Shown here piece after piece: positions 32,305 through 44,430 of a DNA stretch of 64,000 bases. Both the position numbers and the translations under genes were made by a program. The stretch is from Mycobacterium sp. PS03-16 (lineage in GTDB: Bacteria; Actinomycetota; Actinomycetes; Mycobacteriales; Mycobacteriaceae). The notes under the pieces were generated by a model. That model worked only from the letters and a program-made list of their open reading frames with translations, had not been told where the DNA came from and did not search any database. The stretch's first letter is position 1. The number at the start of each line of letters is the position of its first letter. The stretch lies in assembly GCF_004570325.1 (NCBI RefSeq), contig NZ_SPQO01000003.1, forward strand, positions 62,001-126,000. The letters run 5' to 3'.

Positions 32305-33441
32305 ATGTCCCGGGTTCTGCTCGTCACCAACGACTTCCCGCCGCGGCCGGGCGGCATCCAGTCCTACCTCGAGGCGTTCGTCGGTCAGCTGGTCACCGCC
32401 GCCGACCACGAGGTCACCGTCTACGCACCGGCGTGGAAGGGGGCCGACGCGTACGACCGGGCCGCAGCGTTCGAGGTGGTGCGCCACCCGGGCACGCTCA
32501 TGGTGCCGGAGCCGTTGGTGACCCGCCGAATGCAGGGCCTGATCGGGCACCGCGACATCGACACCGTGTGGTTCGGTGCCGCGGCGCCGCTGGCCCTGCT
32601 CAGCCCGCTGGCCCGCCGCGCCGGCGCCGCACGGACCATCGCCAGCACCCACGGTCACGAGGTGGGGTGGTCGATGCTGCCGGTGGCGCGCACGGCGTTG
32701 CGCCGCATCGGCGACGACACCGACGCCGTGACGTTCGTCAGCCGCTACACCCGCGGCCGGTTCGCGTCCGCGTTCGGGCCACGGGCGGCGCTCGAGCATC
32801 TGCCGCCCGGCGTGGACACCGGCCGGTTCGCCCCCGACGCCGCGGCCCGCGTGCAGCTGCGCGACCGCTACGGGCTGGGGGAGCGGCCGGTGGTGGTGTG
32901 CCTGTCGCGGCTGGTGCCGCGCAAAGGCCAGGACGTGCTGATCCGGGCGATGCCCGAGATCTGCCGCCGCGTGCCCGGCGCCGCGCTGGTCATCGTCGGC
33001 GGCGGCCCCTATCGCGACACGCTGCAGCTCCTGGCGCACCGCCACGGGGTCGCCGACGACGTGCGTTTCACCGGTGGCGTTCCCGGCGCCGAGTTGCCCG
33101 CCCACCACGCGATGGCCGACGTGTTCGCGATGCCGTGCCGCACCCGCGGCGCCGGATTGGACGTCGAGGGCCTGGGCATCGTCTACCTGGAGGCGTCCGC
33201 CGCCGGGGTGCCCGTGGTGGCCGGCCGCTCCGGCGGTGCGCCGGAGACCGTCCGCGAGGGCGAGACCGGCACGGTGGTCGACGGCACCGACGTCGAGGCC
33301 GTCGCCACCGCGGTCGCCGAGCTGCTCGGCGACCCCGACCGCGCGGCGGCGATGGGCGCGGCCGGCCGGCGCTGGACGGTCGACAACTGGCAGTGGCCGA
33401 CCCGCGCCGCCCGGCTGGCCGAGCTGCTTCAGGCGGTGTAG
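32305..33441 (+). CDS. pimB: GDP-mannose-dependent alpha-(1-6)-PIM1 mannosyltransferase PimB'
   Basis: A 378-residue GT-B fold, GT4 family glycosyltransferase that adds the second mannose to phosphatidylinositol monomannoside on the cytosolic face of the membrane. N-terminal [17 protein letters not shown] is the glycine-rich acceptor/donor loop. The C-terminal [20 protein letters not shown] holds the EX7E motif, with [12 protein letters not shown] between. It matches Rv2188c. The ATG follows a TAGCCT sequence by 8 bases with no clear ribosome site, so a leaderless or internal promoter is possible. The end overlaps fadD15 by 13 bases tail to tail. Confidence 0.95.
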   Translation: MSRVLLVTNDFPPRPGGIQSYLEAFVGQLVTAADHEVTVYAPAWKGADAYDRAAAFEVVRHPGTLMVPEPLVTRRMQGLIGHRDIDTVWFGAAAPLALLSPLARRAGAARTIASTHGHEVGWSMLPVARTALRRIGDDTDAVTFVSRYTRGRFASAFGPRAALEHLPPGVDTGRFAPDAAARVQLRDRYGLGERPVVVCLSRLVPRKGQDVLIRAMPEICRRVPGAALVIVGGGPYRDTLQLLAHRHGVADDVRFTGGVPGAELPAHHAMADVFAMPCRTRGAGLDVEGLGIVYLEASAAGVPVVAGRSGGAPETVREGETGTVVDGTDVEAVATAVAELLGDPDRAAAMGAAGRRWTVDNWQWPTRAARLAELLQAV

Positions 33442-35228
33442 AGCGCCTCGATGTCGGCGGCGAACTTCTCGGCGACCACCTTGCGCTTCACCTTCATCGT
33501 CGGGGTGAGTTCGCCGGTGTCCTCGGTGAAGTCGACGGGCAGGATCCGGAACTTGCGGATCGCCTCCGCCTTCGACACCGCCTGATTGGCCTCCTTGACC
33601 GCGGTGTCGATCTCGGCGAGCAGGTCGGGGTCGGTGGCCAGGTCGCCGACCGACGCCCCGCTGTCCTTGCCGTTGCGTTCCTTCCAGCCGTCGAACGCCT
33701 CGGGGTCGATCGTGATCAGCGCGGCGACGAACGGTCGGGCATCGCCGACCGCCATCGCCTGGCTGATCAGCGGATGCGCCCGCAGCTGGTCCTCCATGAT
33801 CGCCGGGGCGACGTTCTTGCCGCCGGCGGTCACGATGATCTCCTTCTTGCGGCCGATGATCGTCAGGAAGCCGTCGTCGTCGATCGCGCCCAGGTCGCCG
33901 GTGTGGAACCAGCCCTCGGTGAAGACCTTGTCGGTCTCCTCCGGATTGCGCCAGTACCCGCTGAACACCACACCGCCCCGGACCAGCAGCTCGTCGTCCT
34001 CACCGAGCCGCATGCTGTTGCCGGGCACCAGCTTGCCCACCGAACCGATCTTGAGGTCGCCGACCCGGTTGACCGTGATCGCGGCGCTGGTCTCGGTCAG
34101 CCCGTAGCCCTCGTAGATCGTCAGCCCCACCCCGCGGTAGAAGTGGCCGAGCCGCGCGCCCAGCGGGGCGCCGCCGGAGATCGCGGCCCGGCAGTCGCCG
34201 CCGAGCGCGGCCCGCAGCTTGCCGTAGACCAGCTTGTCGAACAGCGCGTGCTTGGCGCGCAGCACCAGGCCGGCCCCGCCGGTGTCGAGGGCCTTGCTGT
34301 AGTCGATCGCCGTCGCGGCGGCGATGTCGAAGATGCGGCCCTTGCCGTCGTTGCGGGCGTTCTGTTCGGCGGTGTTGTAGACCTTCTCGAACACCCGGGG
34401 CACCGAGACCACCAGCGTCGGCTTGAACACCCCGAACATCGGCACCAGGTTCTTGATGTCGCTGGTGAAGCCGAGCGTGACCTTGTTGGCGAACGCCGCG
34501 ATCGTGATGGCCCGGGCCAGCACGTGAGCCAGCGGTAAGAACACCAGCATGCGCTCGCCCTTGTCGAGCTGGGTGGAAAAGCAGCTCTTGGCGCCGCGGA
34601 TCTCGTAGACCAGGTTGGCATGGGTGAGCTGGCAGCCCTTCGGCCGCCCGGTGGTGCCGGAGGTGTAGATCATGGTGGCCGGTTCGGCCGAGCGGATCCC
34701 GGCCAGCCGGGCGTCGAGTTCGGCCCGGTCGACCGACCGGCCGGCCTCGGCCAGCGCCTCGAGGGCCGGAGTGCCTGCGCCGTCGATCCGCAGCACGGCG
34801 CGCAGATCGGGCAACTCACCGCGCAGTTGCTCGATCTTGTCGGCGTGGCCGTCGTTCTCCGCGATGACCACCACCGCGCCCGAGTCGGCGAGCACGAATC
34901 GCACCTGTTCGGCCGAGGACGTCTCGTAGATCGGGACGGTCAGCGCACCGGCCGCCAGGATCGCGAAGTCCAGGATCGGCCACTCGTAACGGGTCGAGGA
35001 CAGCAGCGCGACCCGGTCGCCGGGCTGCACGCCCAACGCGATCAAACCCGATGCCGCCGAACGAATCTGGGCGGCCGCCTCGGCACACGTCACATCGGTC
35101 CAGGAGCCGTCGACGAGCCGGCGGAAGATGACGTGGTCAGGATCGTCGCGCTCGTGGTCGAATACGGAGCTCACGACGGTGTCGGACTCGCCGACGGTGA
35201 ACGACGCGGGCACGCTGAACTCGCGCAT
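33429..35228 (-). CDS. fadD15: Long-chain fatty acid-CoA ligase FadD15
   Basis: A 599-residue ANL-superfamily acyl-CoA synthetase activating long fatty acids via acyl-adenylate. Motifs are the AMP-binding P-loop [22 protein letters not shown], the hinge [21 protein letters not shown], and a C-terminal lysine region near [11 protein letters not shown]. It matches Rv2187. The ATG at 35228 is 98 bases from the divergent SRPBCC/ArsA-like operon, so the two probably share a promoter region. Confidence 0.95.
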   Translation of the reverse strand: MREFSVPASFTVGESDTVVSSVFDHERDDPDHVIFRRLVDGSWTDVTCAEAAAQIRSAASGLIALGVQPGDRVALLSSTRYEWPILDFAILAAGALTVPIYETSSAEQVRFVLADSGAVVVIAENDGHADKIEQLRGELPDLRAVLRIDGAGTPALEALAEAGRSVDRAELDARLAGIRSAEPATMIYTSGTTGRPKGCQLTHANLVYEIRGAKSCFSTQLDKGERMLVFLPLAHVLARAITIAAFANKVTLGFTSDIKNLVPMFGVFKPTLVVSVPRVFEKVYNTAEQNARNDGKGRIFDIAAATAIDYSKALDTGGAGLVLRAKHALFDKLVYGKLRAALGGDCRAAISGGAPLGARLGHFYRGVGLTIYEGYGLTETSAAITVNRVGDLKIGSVGKLVPGNSMRLGEDDELLVRGGVVFSGYWRNPEETDKVFTEGWFHTGDLGAIDDDGFLTIIGRKKEIIVTAGGKNVAPAIMEDQLRAHPLISQAMAVGDARPFVAALITIDPEAFDGWKERNGKDSGASVGDLATDPDLLAEIDTAVKEANQAVSKAEAIRKFRILPVDFTEDTGELTPTMKVKRKVVAEKFAADIEALYTA

Positions 35229-35326
35229 GGTCCTGGCCTCCCGGTTGCGGTGGTGGTGGCTTCGGTCACAACAGCGTAGTCGGCCGCCACGCGGCCGCTG
35301 CCGCTCATGTGTGAAGCTAGGCGGCG

Positions 35327-35746
35327 ATGAACAGCATCCAGATCGCCGACGAGACCTTCGTCGCCGCCGACCCCGCCGACGTGGGGCGGGCCGTCGCCGA
35401 CCCGGCGAACTGGCGGCGGTGGTGGCCGGATCTGCGCCTGGCCGTGGTGGAGGACCGCGGGCCCGTCGGCCACCGCTGGACGGTCACCGGGGCGCTGACC
35501 GGCACCATGGAGGTCTGGCTGGAGCCGTCGCTGGACGGGGTGATCCTGCACTACTTCCTGCACGCCGAACCGTCGGGCGCGGCCGCCTGGCAGCTGGCCA
35601 GGATGAACCTGGCCACGATGAACCACCAGCGCCGGGTGGCGGGCAAACGGATGGCGTTCGAGCTCAAAGCGACCCTGGAGGCCGACCGGCCGGTGGGGGT
35701 GTCCCGCCTCGCCTCGAGGGGGATTGACTCGCCGCGGTGCGGGTAG
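35327..35746 (+). CDS. SRPBCC (START-like) small protein, first of a pair (Rv2186c-like)
   Basis: A 139-residue protein with a polyketide-cyclase/SRPBCC fold signature: N-terminal [30 protein letters not shown], a WTVTG strand and a C-terminal helix ([20 protein letters not shown]; segments quoted separately from 6-19 and 100-120). These hydrophobic-cavity proteins bind lipids, polyketides or similar ligands; the ligand here is unknown. First gene of the operon divergent from fadD15. The C-terminus of about 15 residues runs into the leader of the next gene. Confidence 0.82.
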   Translation: MNSIQIADETFVAADPADVGRAVADPANWRRWWPDLRLAVVEDRGPVGHRWTVTGALTGTMEVWLEPSLDGVILHYFLHAEPSGAAAWQLARMNLATMNHQRRVAGKRMAFELKATLEADRPVGVSRLASRGIDSPRCG

Positions 35747-35772
35747 ATTCCCTGCTTGAGGAGGACGATCAC

Positions 35773-36210
35773 GTGGCGGACAAGACTGCGCAGACCATCT
35801 ACATCGATGCCGATCCTGCGACGGTGATGGACGTCATCGCCGACATCGGGACCTACCCGGACTGGGTCAAGGAGTACCGGGAGACCGAGGTCCTCGAACT
35901 CGACGACTCCGGGAACCCCAAGACCGCGCGGTTGGTGCTCGATGCCGCCGTGCTCAAGGACACCATGGTGCTGGCCTACGAGTGGCCTGCCGACCGGAAC
36001 TCGGTGACGTGGACGTTGGTGTCGAGCTCGCTGCTCAAATCGCTTGAGGGCGCATACCGATTGTCTCCCAAGGGTTCTGGAACCGACGTCACCTACGAGC
36101 TGGCGGTCGACCTGATGATCCCGATGATCGGGCTGCTCAAGCGCAAGGCCGAACGCCGGCTCACCGAGACCGCGCTCAAGGATTTGAAGAAACGGGTCGA
36201 GGCTGAGTGA
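35773..36210 (+). CDS. SRPBCC (START-like) small protein, second of a pair (Rv2185c-like)
   Basis: A 145-residue SRPBCC protein: QTIYIDADPATVMDVIADI, then YPDWVKEYRETEVLE, typical of the coenzyme Q-binding/polyketide-cyclase group. The C-terminus is the long helix that closes the cavity (AERRLTETALKDLKKRVEAE). The start is the GTG at 35773, with GAGGAGGA upstream; an earlier in-frame GTG overlaps the preceding gene. Its stop overlaps the ArsA-like ATPase start as GTGA, implying they act together. Confidence 0.88.
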   Translation: MADKTAQTIYIDADPATVMDVIADIGTYPDWVKEYRETEVLELDDSGNPKTARLVLDAAVLKDTMVLAYEWPADRNSVTWTLVSSSLLKSLEGAYRLSPKGSGTDVTYELAVDLMIPMIGLLKRKAERRLTETALKDLKKRVEAE

Positions 36211-37472
36211 CTGCCAGTGGTGCTGCGGCCCGGATCAGTCTGTTCGTCGGTAAGGGCGGGGTAGGGAAGTCCACGCTGGCGACGGCGACGGCTGTCCGGG
36301 AGGCGCAGGCCGGCCGCCGGGTTCTCATCATGTCGACCGACCAGGCGCACTCGACCGGCGACGTGCTGGGCTGCAGCGTCGTCCCGACGGGGCGCCGCGA
36401 ACCCACCCGCGTACTCGCCGATCTGGAGATCGGCACACCCGGGGCCGGCGGTTCGCTCGACGCGCTGGCGCTCGACACGCTCGCGTTGCTCGCCGAACAG
36501 TGGGCCGCCGTCGCCGGACCCGTCGCGGCGCGCTTCCCGGAGTCCGACCTCGGCGACGTTGCGCCGGAAGAACTCTCGGCGCTGCCCGGTATCCAGGAGG
36601 TGCTCGGGCTGCACGAGGTCGCCGAGCTGGCCGCCAGTGGGCAGTGGGACCACGTGGTGGTCGACTGCGCCTCCACCGCCGACGCACTGCGGATGCTGAC
36701 GCTGCCCGCGACGTTCGCGCTGTACCTCGAGCGGGCCTGGCCGCGGCACCGGCGGCTGTCGCGTCCCGGTGACGACGCGGCGGCCTCGGCGATGGTCGAA
36801 CTCGTCGAGCGGGTTGCGCTGGCCACCGAGGCGCTGACCGCGCTGCTCACCGACGCCTCCCGGGTCAGCGCCCACCTGGTGCTCACCGCCGAGCGGGTGG
36901 TGGCCGCCGAAGCCGCCCGCACCCTGGGCTCGCTGGCGCTGATGGGGGTGCGCGTCGACGAACTGATCGTCAACCAGGTCCTCCTGCAGGACGACTCGTT
37001 CGAGTACCGCAACCTGCCGGAGCATCCGGCGTTCGACTGGTATGCCGCCCGGATCGCCGAGCAGCAGGCCGTGCTCGACCACCTCGACGGGGTGATCGGC
37101 GACGTGGCGCTGGTGTTGGTGCCGCACCTGCCCGGTGAGCCGATCGGGCCCAAGGCGCTCGCCGAACTCGTGGCGGCGGCCCGCAGGCGCGACGGGTCCG
37201 CCCCACCGGGTCCGCTGCGCCCGGTGGTCGACCGGGAGTCGGGAACGGGGCTCGAAGCGGTGTACCGGTTGCGGCTACAGTTGCCTCAGGTCGACTCGGG
37301 TGAACTCACATTGGGCCGAGTCGACGACGATCTGATCATCGGCGCGGGCGGTATGCGGCGCCGGGTCCGGCTGGCGTCCGTGTTGCGCAGATGCATCGTC
37401 ACCGACGCGGCGCTGCGGGGCAGCGAGCTGACCGTGCGTTTTCGACCGAATCCGGAGGTGTGGCCGGCGTGA
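36207..37472 (+). CDS. ArsA/Get3-like P-loop ATPase (Rv2184c-like)
   Basis: A 421-residue ATPase of the ArsA/Get3 branch of SIMIBI NTPases. The deviant Walker A is GKGGVGKST (15-23). STDQAHSTGDVLG is the switch-I-like region with the conserved Asp, and VVVDCASTADALRML is switch II. A helical insertion (about 170-260) could form the client groove, and a C-terminal beta-rich extension resembles an alpha-crystallin-like cap. No arsenic genes are near, so arsenite export is unlikely. Its coupling by 4-base overlaps to an SRPBCC gene upstream and a Cys protein downstream suggests it handles a hydrophobic client or lipid, which is inference. Confidence 0.88.
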   Translation: MTASGAAARISLFVGKGGVGKSTLATATAVREAQAGRRVLIMSTDQAHSTGDVLGCSVVPTGRREPTRVLADLEIGTPGAGGSLDALALDTLALLAEQWAAVAGPVAARFPESDLGDVAPEELSALPGIQEVLGLHEVAELAASGQWDHVVVDCASTADALRMLTLPATFALYLERAWPRHRRLSRPGDDAAASAMVELVERVALATEALTALLTDASRVSAHLVLTAERVVAAEAARTLGSLALMGVRVDELIVNQVLLQDDSFEYRNLPEHPAFDWYAARIAEQQAVLDHLDGVIGDVALVLVPHLPGEPIGPKALAELVAAARRRDGSAPPGPLRPVVDRESGTGLEAVYRLRLQLPQVDSGELTLGRVDDDLIIGAGGMRRRVRLASVLRRCIVTDAALRGSELTVRFRPNPEVWPA

Positions 37473-37849
37473 CGGAGGCTCATCCCGACCTCGGACCCGA
37501 ACTGCGCGCGCTCGCGCAGGCGGTGCTCGACCGCCTCGACCCGGCCATTCGCTTCGCCGCGGCCCGCGCGGCGGGCACCCGGGACCAGCCCGGCAGCTGC
37601 CAGCAGGTGTGGTGCCCGGTCTGCGCGCTGGCCGCGCTGATCAGCGGCGAGCAGCATCCACTGCTCGACGTGGTGGCCGAGCACAGCGTTGCGCTGCTGA
37701 CCGTCCTGCGCGCCATGGTCGACGACATCGACCGGTCACCACCGCCCACGCCGCCGTCCGGGGGGCCGCCGCCATCCGGCGAACCACCTCCGGAACCGCC
37801 CGCCGGGCCCGGCCGCTATCAGCACATCCCGGTGACCGTGCAGGAGTGA
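37469..37849 (+). CDS. Small Cys protein with proline-rich tail (Rv2183c-like), unknown function
   Basis: 126 residues. A helical N-terminal half carries C44 and a CPVC motif (C49, C52) in QVWCPVCALAALISG. The tail (about 90-115) is Pro/Ser/Gly-rich and ends HIPVTVQE. The GTG start overlaps the stop of the ArsA-like ATPase as GTGA; the frame is open upstream but inside that gene. A metal-binding or redox partner of the ATPase is possible but unproven. Confidence 0.78.
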   Translation: MTEAHPDLGPELRALAQAVLDRLDPAIRFAAARAAGTRDQPGSCQQVWCPVCALAALISGEQHPLLDVVAEHSVALLTVLRAMVDDIDRSPPPTPPSGGPPPSGEPPPEPPAGPGRYQHIPVTVQE

Positions 37850-37932
37850 GCGTCGCTGCTGTGGTCGCCTCCACTGCCGCTGGGTAAGGTTGTCGCAAGG
37901 CACCGTCCGGTGCGCCGGATGCGGGAGGGTCC

Positions 37933-38652
37933 ATGTGGTACTGGCTTTTCAAGTATGTCTTCATGGGTCCGTTGCTGTCGCTGCTCGGCCGGCCCAAAGT
38001 GCAAGGGCTGGAGAACCTTCCCCGCAGCGGCGCCGCGATCCTGGCCAGTAACCACCTCGCCGTCGCGGACAGCTTCTACCTGCCCCTGGTGGTCAGCCGG
38101 CGCATCACGTTCCTGGCCAAGGCGGAGTACTTCACCGGCACCGGCCTCAAGGGCTGGTTCAAGCGCTGGTTCTTCACCGTGGCCGGCCAGGTGCCGATCG
38201 ACCGCACCGACGCCGACGCCGCGCGGGCCGCGCTGGTCACCGCCGAACGCATCCTCGCCGAGGGCAAGCTGCTCGGCATGTACCCCGAGGGCACCCGGTC
38301 GCCCGACGGCAAGCTCTACAAGGGCAAGACCGGCCTGGCCCGGCTGGCCCTCGAGACCGGCATGCCCGTCATCCCCGTCGCGATGATCGGCACCGACGTC
38401 GTCAACCCACCCGGCAGTAAGATGTGGCGCTTCGGCAAGGTCGAGGTGAAGTTCGGCAAGCCGATGGACTTCAGCCGCTTCGAGGGCCTGGCCGGTAACC
38501 GCTTCATCGAGCGCGCGGTGATCGACGAGGTGATGTACGAGCTGATGCGGCTGTCCGGGCAGGAGTACGTCGACCTCTACGCGGCCGACGTCAAGGACGG
38601 CACCGCCGTCGATCAGCCGGCCGCCCGGCTGCCCGAGGTCGCCGCCGGCTGA
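37933..38652 (+). CDS. PlsC-family 1-acylglycerol-3-phosphate acyltransferase (Rv2182c-like)
   Basis: A 239-residue membrane-associated acyltransferase. Catalytic motif I is NHLAVAD (HX4D), motif III is [18 protein letters not shown], and motif IV is VIPVAMIGT. It makes phosphatidic acid from lysophosphatidic acid or acylates a related lipid. The N-terminal hydrophobic segment ([18 protein letters not shown]) is the anchor. It lies 83 bases after the small Cys gene on the same strand. Its last 40 bases overlap the end of the convergent mannosyltransferase gene. Confidence 0.93.
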   Translation: MWYWLFKYVFMGPLLSLLGRPKVQGLENLPRSGAAILASNHLAVADSFYLPLVVSRRITFLAKAEYFTGTGLKGWFKRWFFTVAGQVPIDRTDADAARAALVTAERILAEGKLLGMYPEGTRSPDGKLYKGKTGLARLALETGMPVIPVAMIGTDVVNPPGSKMWRFGKVEVKFGKPMDFSRFEGLAGNRFIERAVIDEVMYELMRLSGQEYVDLYAADVKDGTAVDQPAARLPEVAAG

Positions 38653-39896
38653 GGCGCCGCCGCCGGGGCACGGGTGTGCGTGGAGCGCGCCGCGACCGTC
38701 GCGGCGGCCGCGATGACCGCCAGAGCCCACCACACGTAGGACCCGCCCGCCACCTGCCGCCACAGCGCCGCCGACGTCTCGCGATGCGGCGTGAGCAGCA
38801 TGATCGGCGACCACACCATCAGCGCGACCCCCGCGGCGCTGACCAGGCCCAGCAGCACGTGCCGGTGACGGTGGGCCAGGACCGCGGTGACCACCACGGT
38901 CGGTAGCGACCACACCCAGTGGTGCGACCACGACACCGGCGACACCACCAACCCGAACATCGCCACGCAGATCAGCGCCAGCACGGTCTCACCGGCCCGC
39001 AGCGCCCGCCGCGCCGCCCACGCCGTCAGCCCCAGCACCGCGAAGCTGAGGAGCACCCACACGACGAAGCGGACGTCCTCGCCGAGCCCGAGGCGGGCCA
39101 GCGCGCCGGCGATGTTCTGGTTGGTGTTGAGCGCGGCCGAGCCGATCCGGTCGGTGTTGCTGACCGTATGGGTCCAGTACTCCCACGAATCGCGCCACGC
39201 GAACACGAACCCGAGCAGCGTCAGCCCGACCACCGAGGCGGCCGCGGTCAGCAGCGCGCGCAGGTCCCGGCGCAGCAGGAAGTACAGCACGAACACCGCC
39301 GGGGTGAGTTTGAGCGCGATCGCCAGCCCGAGCAGCAGGCCACGCGGCCATGGGGTGCGCCGCGGCACGCAATCGGCGATCACCAGCGTCATCAGCACCA
39401 CGTTGATCTGGCCGAAGTCGAAGTTGGCCTGGATCGGCTCGAGGTGCACGACGGCCACCGACACGATCGCCGCGGCCAGCCAGGTGCGCCGCAGCCACGC
39501 CGGCTGTGACGTCACCGACGTGCTGGGCCACACCTCGAGCCGGGTCAGCACGATCGCCATGGACACGACCAGCAGGACCAGCGTCACGATCGTGATGACC
39601 ACGCTGGCCGCGGGCAGCGACATCCAGGCGAACGGGGCGAACACCACCGCCGCCAGCGGCGGGTAGGTGAACGGGAGGTCGAGTCCGCCCTGGGTGGCGA
39701 ACATCGCGCCGTCGGCGTAGAGCGGGTCGCCGTCGAGCCAGGCCCGCCCGCCCATCCGGTACACGTCGATGTCGATGCGGTACGGGATGTGCCCGAGCAG
39801 CCGCCAGCCCGCCCAGCCGAGGGAGGCCAGGGTCAGCAGGCACAACAGCCGCCATGCGAGGGTTGGCGCCCAAGCAGGCGACCGCCGAGTACTCAT
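38613..39896 (-). CDS. Polyprenyl-phosphomannose-dependent alpha-(1-2)-mannosyltransferase, GT87 (Rv2181-like)
   Basis: A 427-residue integral membrane GT-C glycosyltransferase with about ten membrane helices. The first extracytoplasmic loop has the GT-C-type acidic region ([18 protein letters not shown]), followed by [15 protein letters not shown]. The M. tuberculosis counterpart adds alpha-1,2-mannose branches and caps in lipomannan and lipoarabinomannan, using decaprenyl-phosphomannose. The ATG is at 39896. Its end overlaps the plsC-like gene by 40 bases tail to tail. Confidence 0.92.
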   Translation of the reverse strand: MSTRRSPAWAPTLAWRLLCLLTLASLGWAGWRLLGHIPYRIDIDVYRMGGRAWLDGDPLYADGAMFATQGGLDLPFTYPPLAAVVFAPFAWMSLPAASVVITIVTLVLLVVSMAIVLTRLEVWPSTSVTSQPAWLRRTWLAAAIVSVAVVHLEPIQANFDFGQINVVLMTLVIADCVPRRTPWPRGLLLGLAIALKLTPAVFVLYFLLRRDLRALLTAAASVVGLTLLGFVFAWRDSWEYWTHTVSNTDRIGSAALNTNQNIAGALARLGLGEDVRFVVWVLLSFAVLGLTAWAARRALRAGETVLALICVAMFGLVVSPVSWSHHWVWSLPTVVVTAVLAHRHRHVLLGLVSAAGVALMVWSPIMLLTPHRETSAALWRQVAGGSYVWWALAVIAAAATVAARSTHTRAPAAAPQPAATSGSRAAG

Positions 39897-39982
39897 GTCG
39901 CCGGACAGACTATCGGTGGGCCCGCGGCGCGTCGGGTGGTATCCCGGTGGCGGCGTACGCAGGTCGGCGTAAGTTTTCGACC

Positions 39983-40858
39983 GTGCACCTGACCCTGCAG
40001 CTGGACTTCCTGACCGTGGAACGCCTGCCGCTGCTGTGCTGCCTGGTCGCGTTCATCCTCACCTTCTTCGTGACCCGCACGATCGTGCGCTACATCCGCA
40101 GGCACGCCGACAGCGACGCCCCGCGCAAGTGGTGGCAGCCGCGCAACATCGCCGGCTCGGGCGGGACGCACATCCACCACGTCGTGATCGGGGTGATCCT
40201 GGTCATGGTCTCGGGCATCACCATGGTGACGCTGGCGGTCAACGGGGGAGTGCCGGAGTTCACCGCCGCCGCGATCCTGTTCGGCGTCGGGGCCGCGCTG
40301 GTGCTCGACGAGTTCGCGCTGATCCTGCACCTGTCCGATGTGTACTGGTCCGAGGACGGCCGCACGTCGGTCGACGCGGTGTTCGCCGCGGTCGCCGTCG
40401 CCGGATTGCTGATCCTCGGGTTCAATCCGCTGTCCTTCTTCGACATCGGCATCTGGCGCGACGACCACAGCCTGGCCGCCAGGGCCAGCGTGATCGCGCT
40501 GGCGGCGGCCACACTGCTGCTGGCCGTGGTGGTGCTGCTCAAGGGCAAGGTGTGGACCGGTCTGGTCGGCATGTTCATCACCCCGCTGCTGTTCATCGGC
40601 GCCATCCGGCTGTCGCGCCCGCACGCGCCCTGGGCACGCTGGCGCTACACCACACGGCCGCGCAAGATGCACCGGGCGCTCGAGCGGGAGCGGTGGCTGC
40701 GCCGGCCGGTGGTGCAGGCCAAGCTGTGGCTGCAGGACGCGGTGGCCGGGATGCCGAAGTTCCCCGACGACGCGAAGGTCGACGAACAGCTCGACCGGGA
40801 GATCCATGCGGCGCCGGCGCCCCAGAAGGCCGCCGAACCCCAGAGAGCAGCGGTGTGA
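39983..40858 (+). CDS. Multi-pass membrane protein of unknown function (Rv2180c-like)
   Basis: A 291-residue protein with about six membrane helices (9-30, 62-82, 88-108, 133-152, 170-190, 195-212) and a basic cytosolic tail of about 80 residues rich in Arg and Trp. [12 protein letters not shown] motif with His pairs sits at the start of helix 2. The start is the GTG at 39983 ([10 protein letters not shown]); the frame is open upstream but that stretch is Arg-rich and lies in the promoter region. It overlaps nothing but is followed after one base by RNase AS, so it is in that operon. Confidence 0.84.
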   Translation: MHLTLQLDFLTVERLPLLCCLVAFILTFFVTRTIVRYIRRHADSDAPRKWWQPRNIAGSGGTHIHHVVIGVILVMVSGITMVTLAVNGGVPEFTAAAILFGVGAALVLDEFALILHLSDVYWSEDGRTSVDAVFAAVAVAGLLILGFNPLSFFDIGIWRDDHSLAARASVIALAAATLLLAVVVLLKGKVWTGLVGMFITPLLFIGAIRLSRPHAPWARWRYTTRPRKMHRALERERWLRRPVVQAKLWLQDAVAGMPKFPDDAKVDEQLDREIHAAPAPQKAAEPQRAAV

Positions 40859-40859
40859 G

Positions 40860-42763
<1,904 letters not shown>

Positions 42764-42768
42764 GCGTT

Positions 42769-43989
42769 TCAGATCAGCGTGCTCAGGTTGCTGCCCAGCG
42801 TCCACGCGCCGGCGGCCAGCAGTCCGGTCAGCGTGAGCACCGCGATCAGCCAGAACAGCAGGGCCCGACGGGAACGCTGTCGCGCCCAGTAGAACTCGTC
42901 GATGTCCACGCCGGCGAACTGCCGCGCCACCGGAGGACGGTCGTCGGCGTCGCGGGTGAACACCCGGGTGTGCTGACGCGGGGGCGGCCCCGGCGCCGGG
43001 GGCGGCCCCGCTGGGGCCGGCGCGCCCGTCATGTCCGTGGTGGCCTGCTCGTGCGGCAGGTGGTTGCGGTAGAGCAGCGCCGAGGCGTGCTGGGCGGAGT
43101 TGCGCGGGGCGGGCACCCGGAACGGGGGCAGCCCGAGTTCGTCGACGATCTCGTCGAGTTCGGCCCCCATGTCGAGCGCATCGGCGTAGCGAGCGGCCGG
43201 GTCGCGCGCGGTGGCGCGCAGCACCAGCTCGTCGAATTCGGCTGGCACGCCGGTGATCACGGAGCTCGGCGGCTCCACGTCGTGGTCCATCCGCTGATAC
43301 GCCACCGACAGCGCGCTGTCGCCGGTGAACGGAGTGACGCCGGTGAGCAGCTCGTAGGCGAGGATGCCGACCGAGTACACGTCGCTGCGTGGGCCCGCGT
43401 TGCCGGTGCCGACCTGCTCCGGCGACAGGTAGGCCGCGGTGCCGAGGATCACGCTGGTGGAGGTGATCTTCGCCTCCGCGACCGCACGGACCAGCCCGAA
43501 GTCGGCGATCTTGACCTCGCCGTCGTCGGAGATCAGCACGTTCTCGGGTTTGACGTCGCGGTGCACCAGCCCGGCCCGGTGCGCCACGGCGAGGCCGGAC
43601 AGCACCGGCGCCAGCACGGCCGCGGCGGCGTGCGGGGGCATCGGACCGCGTTCGCGCAGCAGCTCCCGCAGCGTGCCGCCCTCGACCAGCTCCATCACCA
43701 GGAACGGGTACTGGCGGTCGACGCCCTGGTCGTAGACCGCGACCAGGCCGGGATCCTTGAGCCGCGCCACGGCTCGCGCCTCCCGCTGGAACCGGGTGAG
43801 GAACTGCTGGTCGCCGGAGTAGCGGGGGTCCATCACCTTCAGCGCGACGGGCCGGTCCAACCGCACGTCCAGACCGCGGTACACCGTCGACATGCCGCCG
43901 GTGGCGATCGGGGCGTCGACCCGGTAGCGGCCGTCCAGTACGGCGCCGACGAGCGGGTCGGACTGCTGGTAGGCCTCCACCGAACACAT
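42769..43989 (-). CDS. pknL: Serine/threonine protein kinase PknL
   Basis: A 406-residue receptor-like Hanks kinase. The glycine loop ATGGMSTVY is followed by catalytic K51 (VALKVMD), HRDVKPEN, DFG (ADFGLV) and the activation segment STSVILGTAAYLSPEQ. After a Pro/Gln juxtamembrane region, one membrane helix lies near the C-terminus (about 378-400), and almost no extracellular part follows, so there is no PASTA sensor. The start is the ATG at 43989; a GTG at 43980 is an alternative. It is divergent from the gene for its known substrate (Rv2175c) with 36 bases between starts, and the aroG stop lies 5 bases beyond its own stop. Confidence 0.95.
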   Translation of the reverse strand: MCSVEAYQQSDPLVGAVLDGRYRVDAPIATGGMSTVYRGLDVRLDRPVALKVMDPRYSGDQQFLTRFQREARAVARLKDPGLVAVYDQGVDRQYPFLVMELVEGGTLRELLRERGPMPPHAAAAVLAPVLSGLAVAHRAGLVHRDVKPENVLISDDGEVKIADFGLVRAVAEAKITSTSVILGTAAYLSPEQVGTGNAGPRSDVYSVGILAYELLTGVTPFTGDSALSVAYQRMDHDVEPPSSVITGVPAEFDELVLRATARDPAARYADALDMGAELDEIVDELGLPPFRVPAPRNSAQHASALLYRNHLPHEQATTDMTGAPAPAGPPPAPGPPPRQHTRVFTRDADDRPPVARQFAGVDIDEFYWARQRSRRALLFWLIAVLTLTGLLAAGAWTLGSNLSTLI

Positions 43990-44025
43990 GTTACGAGCCG
44001 CCCCGGTGGCCCTAGACTCAGTGCG

Positions 44026-44430
44026 GTGAGCAGCATTCCGGCCGCCGACGACGTCCTCGACGCGGACGAACCCGTCTACGACCTGCCCGCGGTCGCCGAT
44101 CTCCTCGGCATCGCCGTCACCCGTGTGCACCACCAGCTGCGCGAGGGCTATCTGGTGGCCGTGCGCCGGGACGGGAAGCTGGTGGTGCCCAGGATCTTCT
44201 TCGACAGCACCGGCCATGTCGTCAAACCGCTGCACGGTCTGCTGGTCGTGCTGCGCGACGGCGGCTACCGCGACAGCGAGATCGTGCGCTGGCTGTTCAC
44301 CCCGGACCCGTCGCTGACCATCAGCCGGGACGGCAGCACCGAACGTCAGAGCAACGCCAGGCCGGTCGACGCCCTGCACTCGCACCAGGCCCGCGAGGTG
44401 CTGCGCCGGGCCCAGGCGATGGCCTACTGA
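44026..44430 (+). CDS. Helix-turn-helix DNA-binding protein, PknL substrate (Rv2175c-like)
   Basis: A 134-residue protein with a winged helix-turn-helix-like N-terminal half (VYDLPAVADLLGIAVTRVHH, then EGYLVAVRRDGKLVVP) and a helical C-terminal half (GGYRDSEIVRWLF, HQAREVLRRAQAM). In M. tuberculosis it is phosphorylated by PknL, which lowers DNA binding. The start is the GTG at 44026. Its divergent pairing with pknL supports a kinase-substrate unit. The last 7 bases overlap the end of mptA tail to tail. Confidence 0.92.
   Translation: MSSIPAADDVLDADEPVYDLPAVADLLGIAVTRVHHQLREGYLVAVRRDGKLVVPRIFFDSTGHVVKPLHGLLVVLRDGGYRDSEIVRWLFTPDPSLTISRDGSTERQSNARPVDALHSHQAREVLRRAQAMAY

Noticed and set aside
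36207..37472. Arsenic resistance pump ATPase
   Set aside because: ArsA-like motifs are present but no arsB, arsD or arsR gene lies near, and the context is lipid genes.
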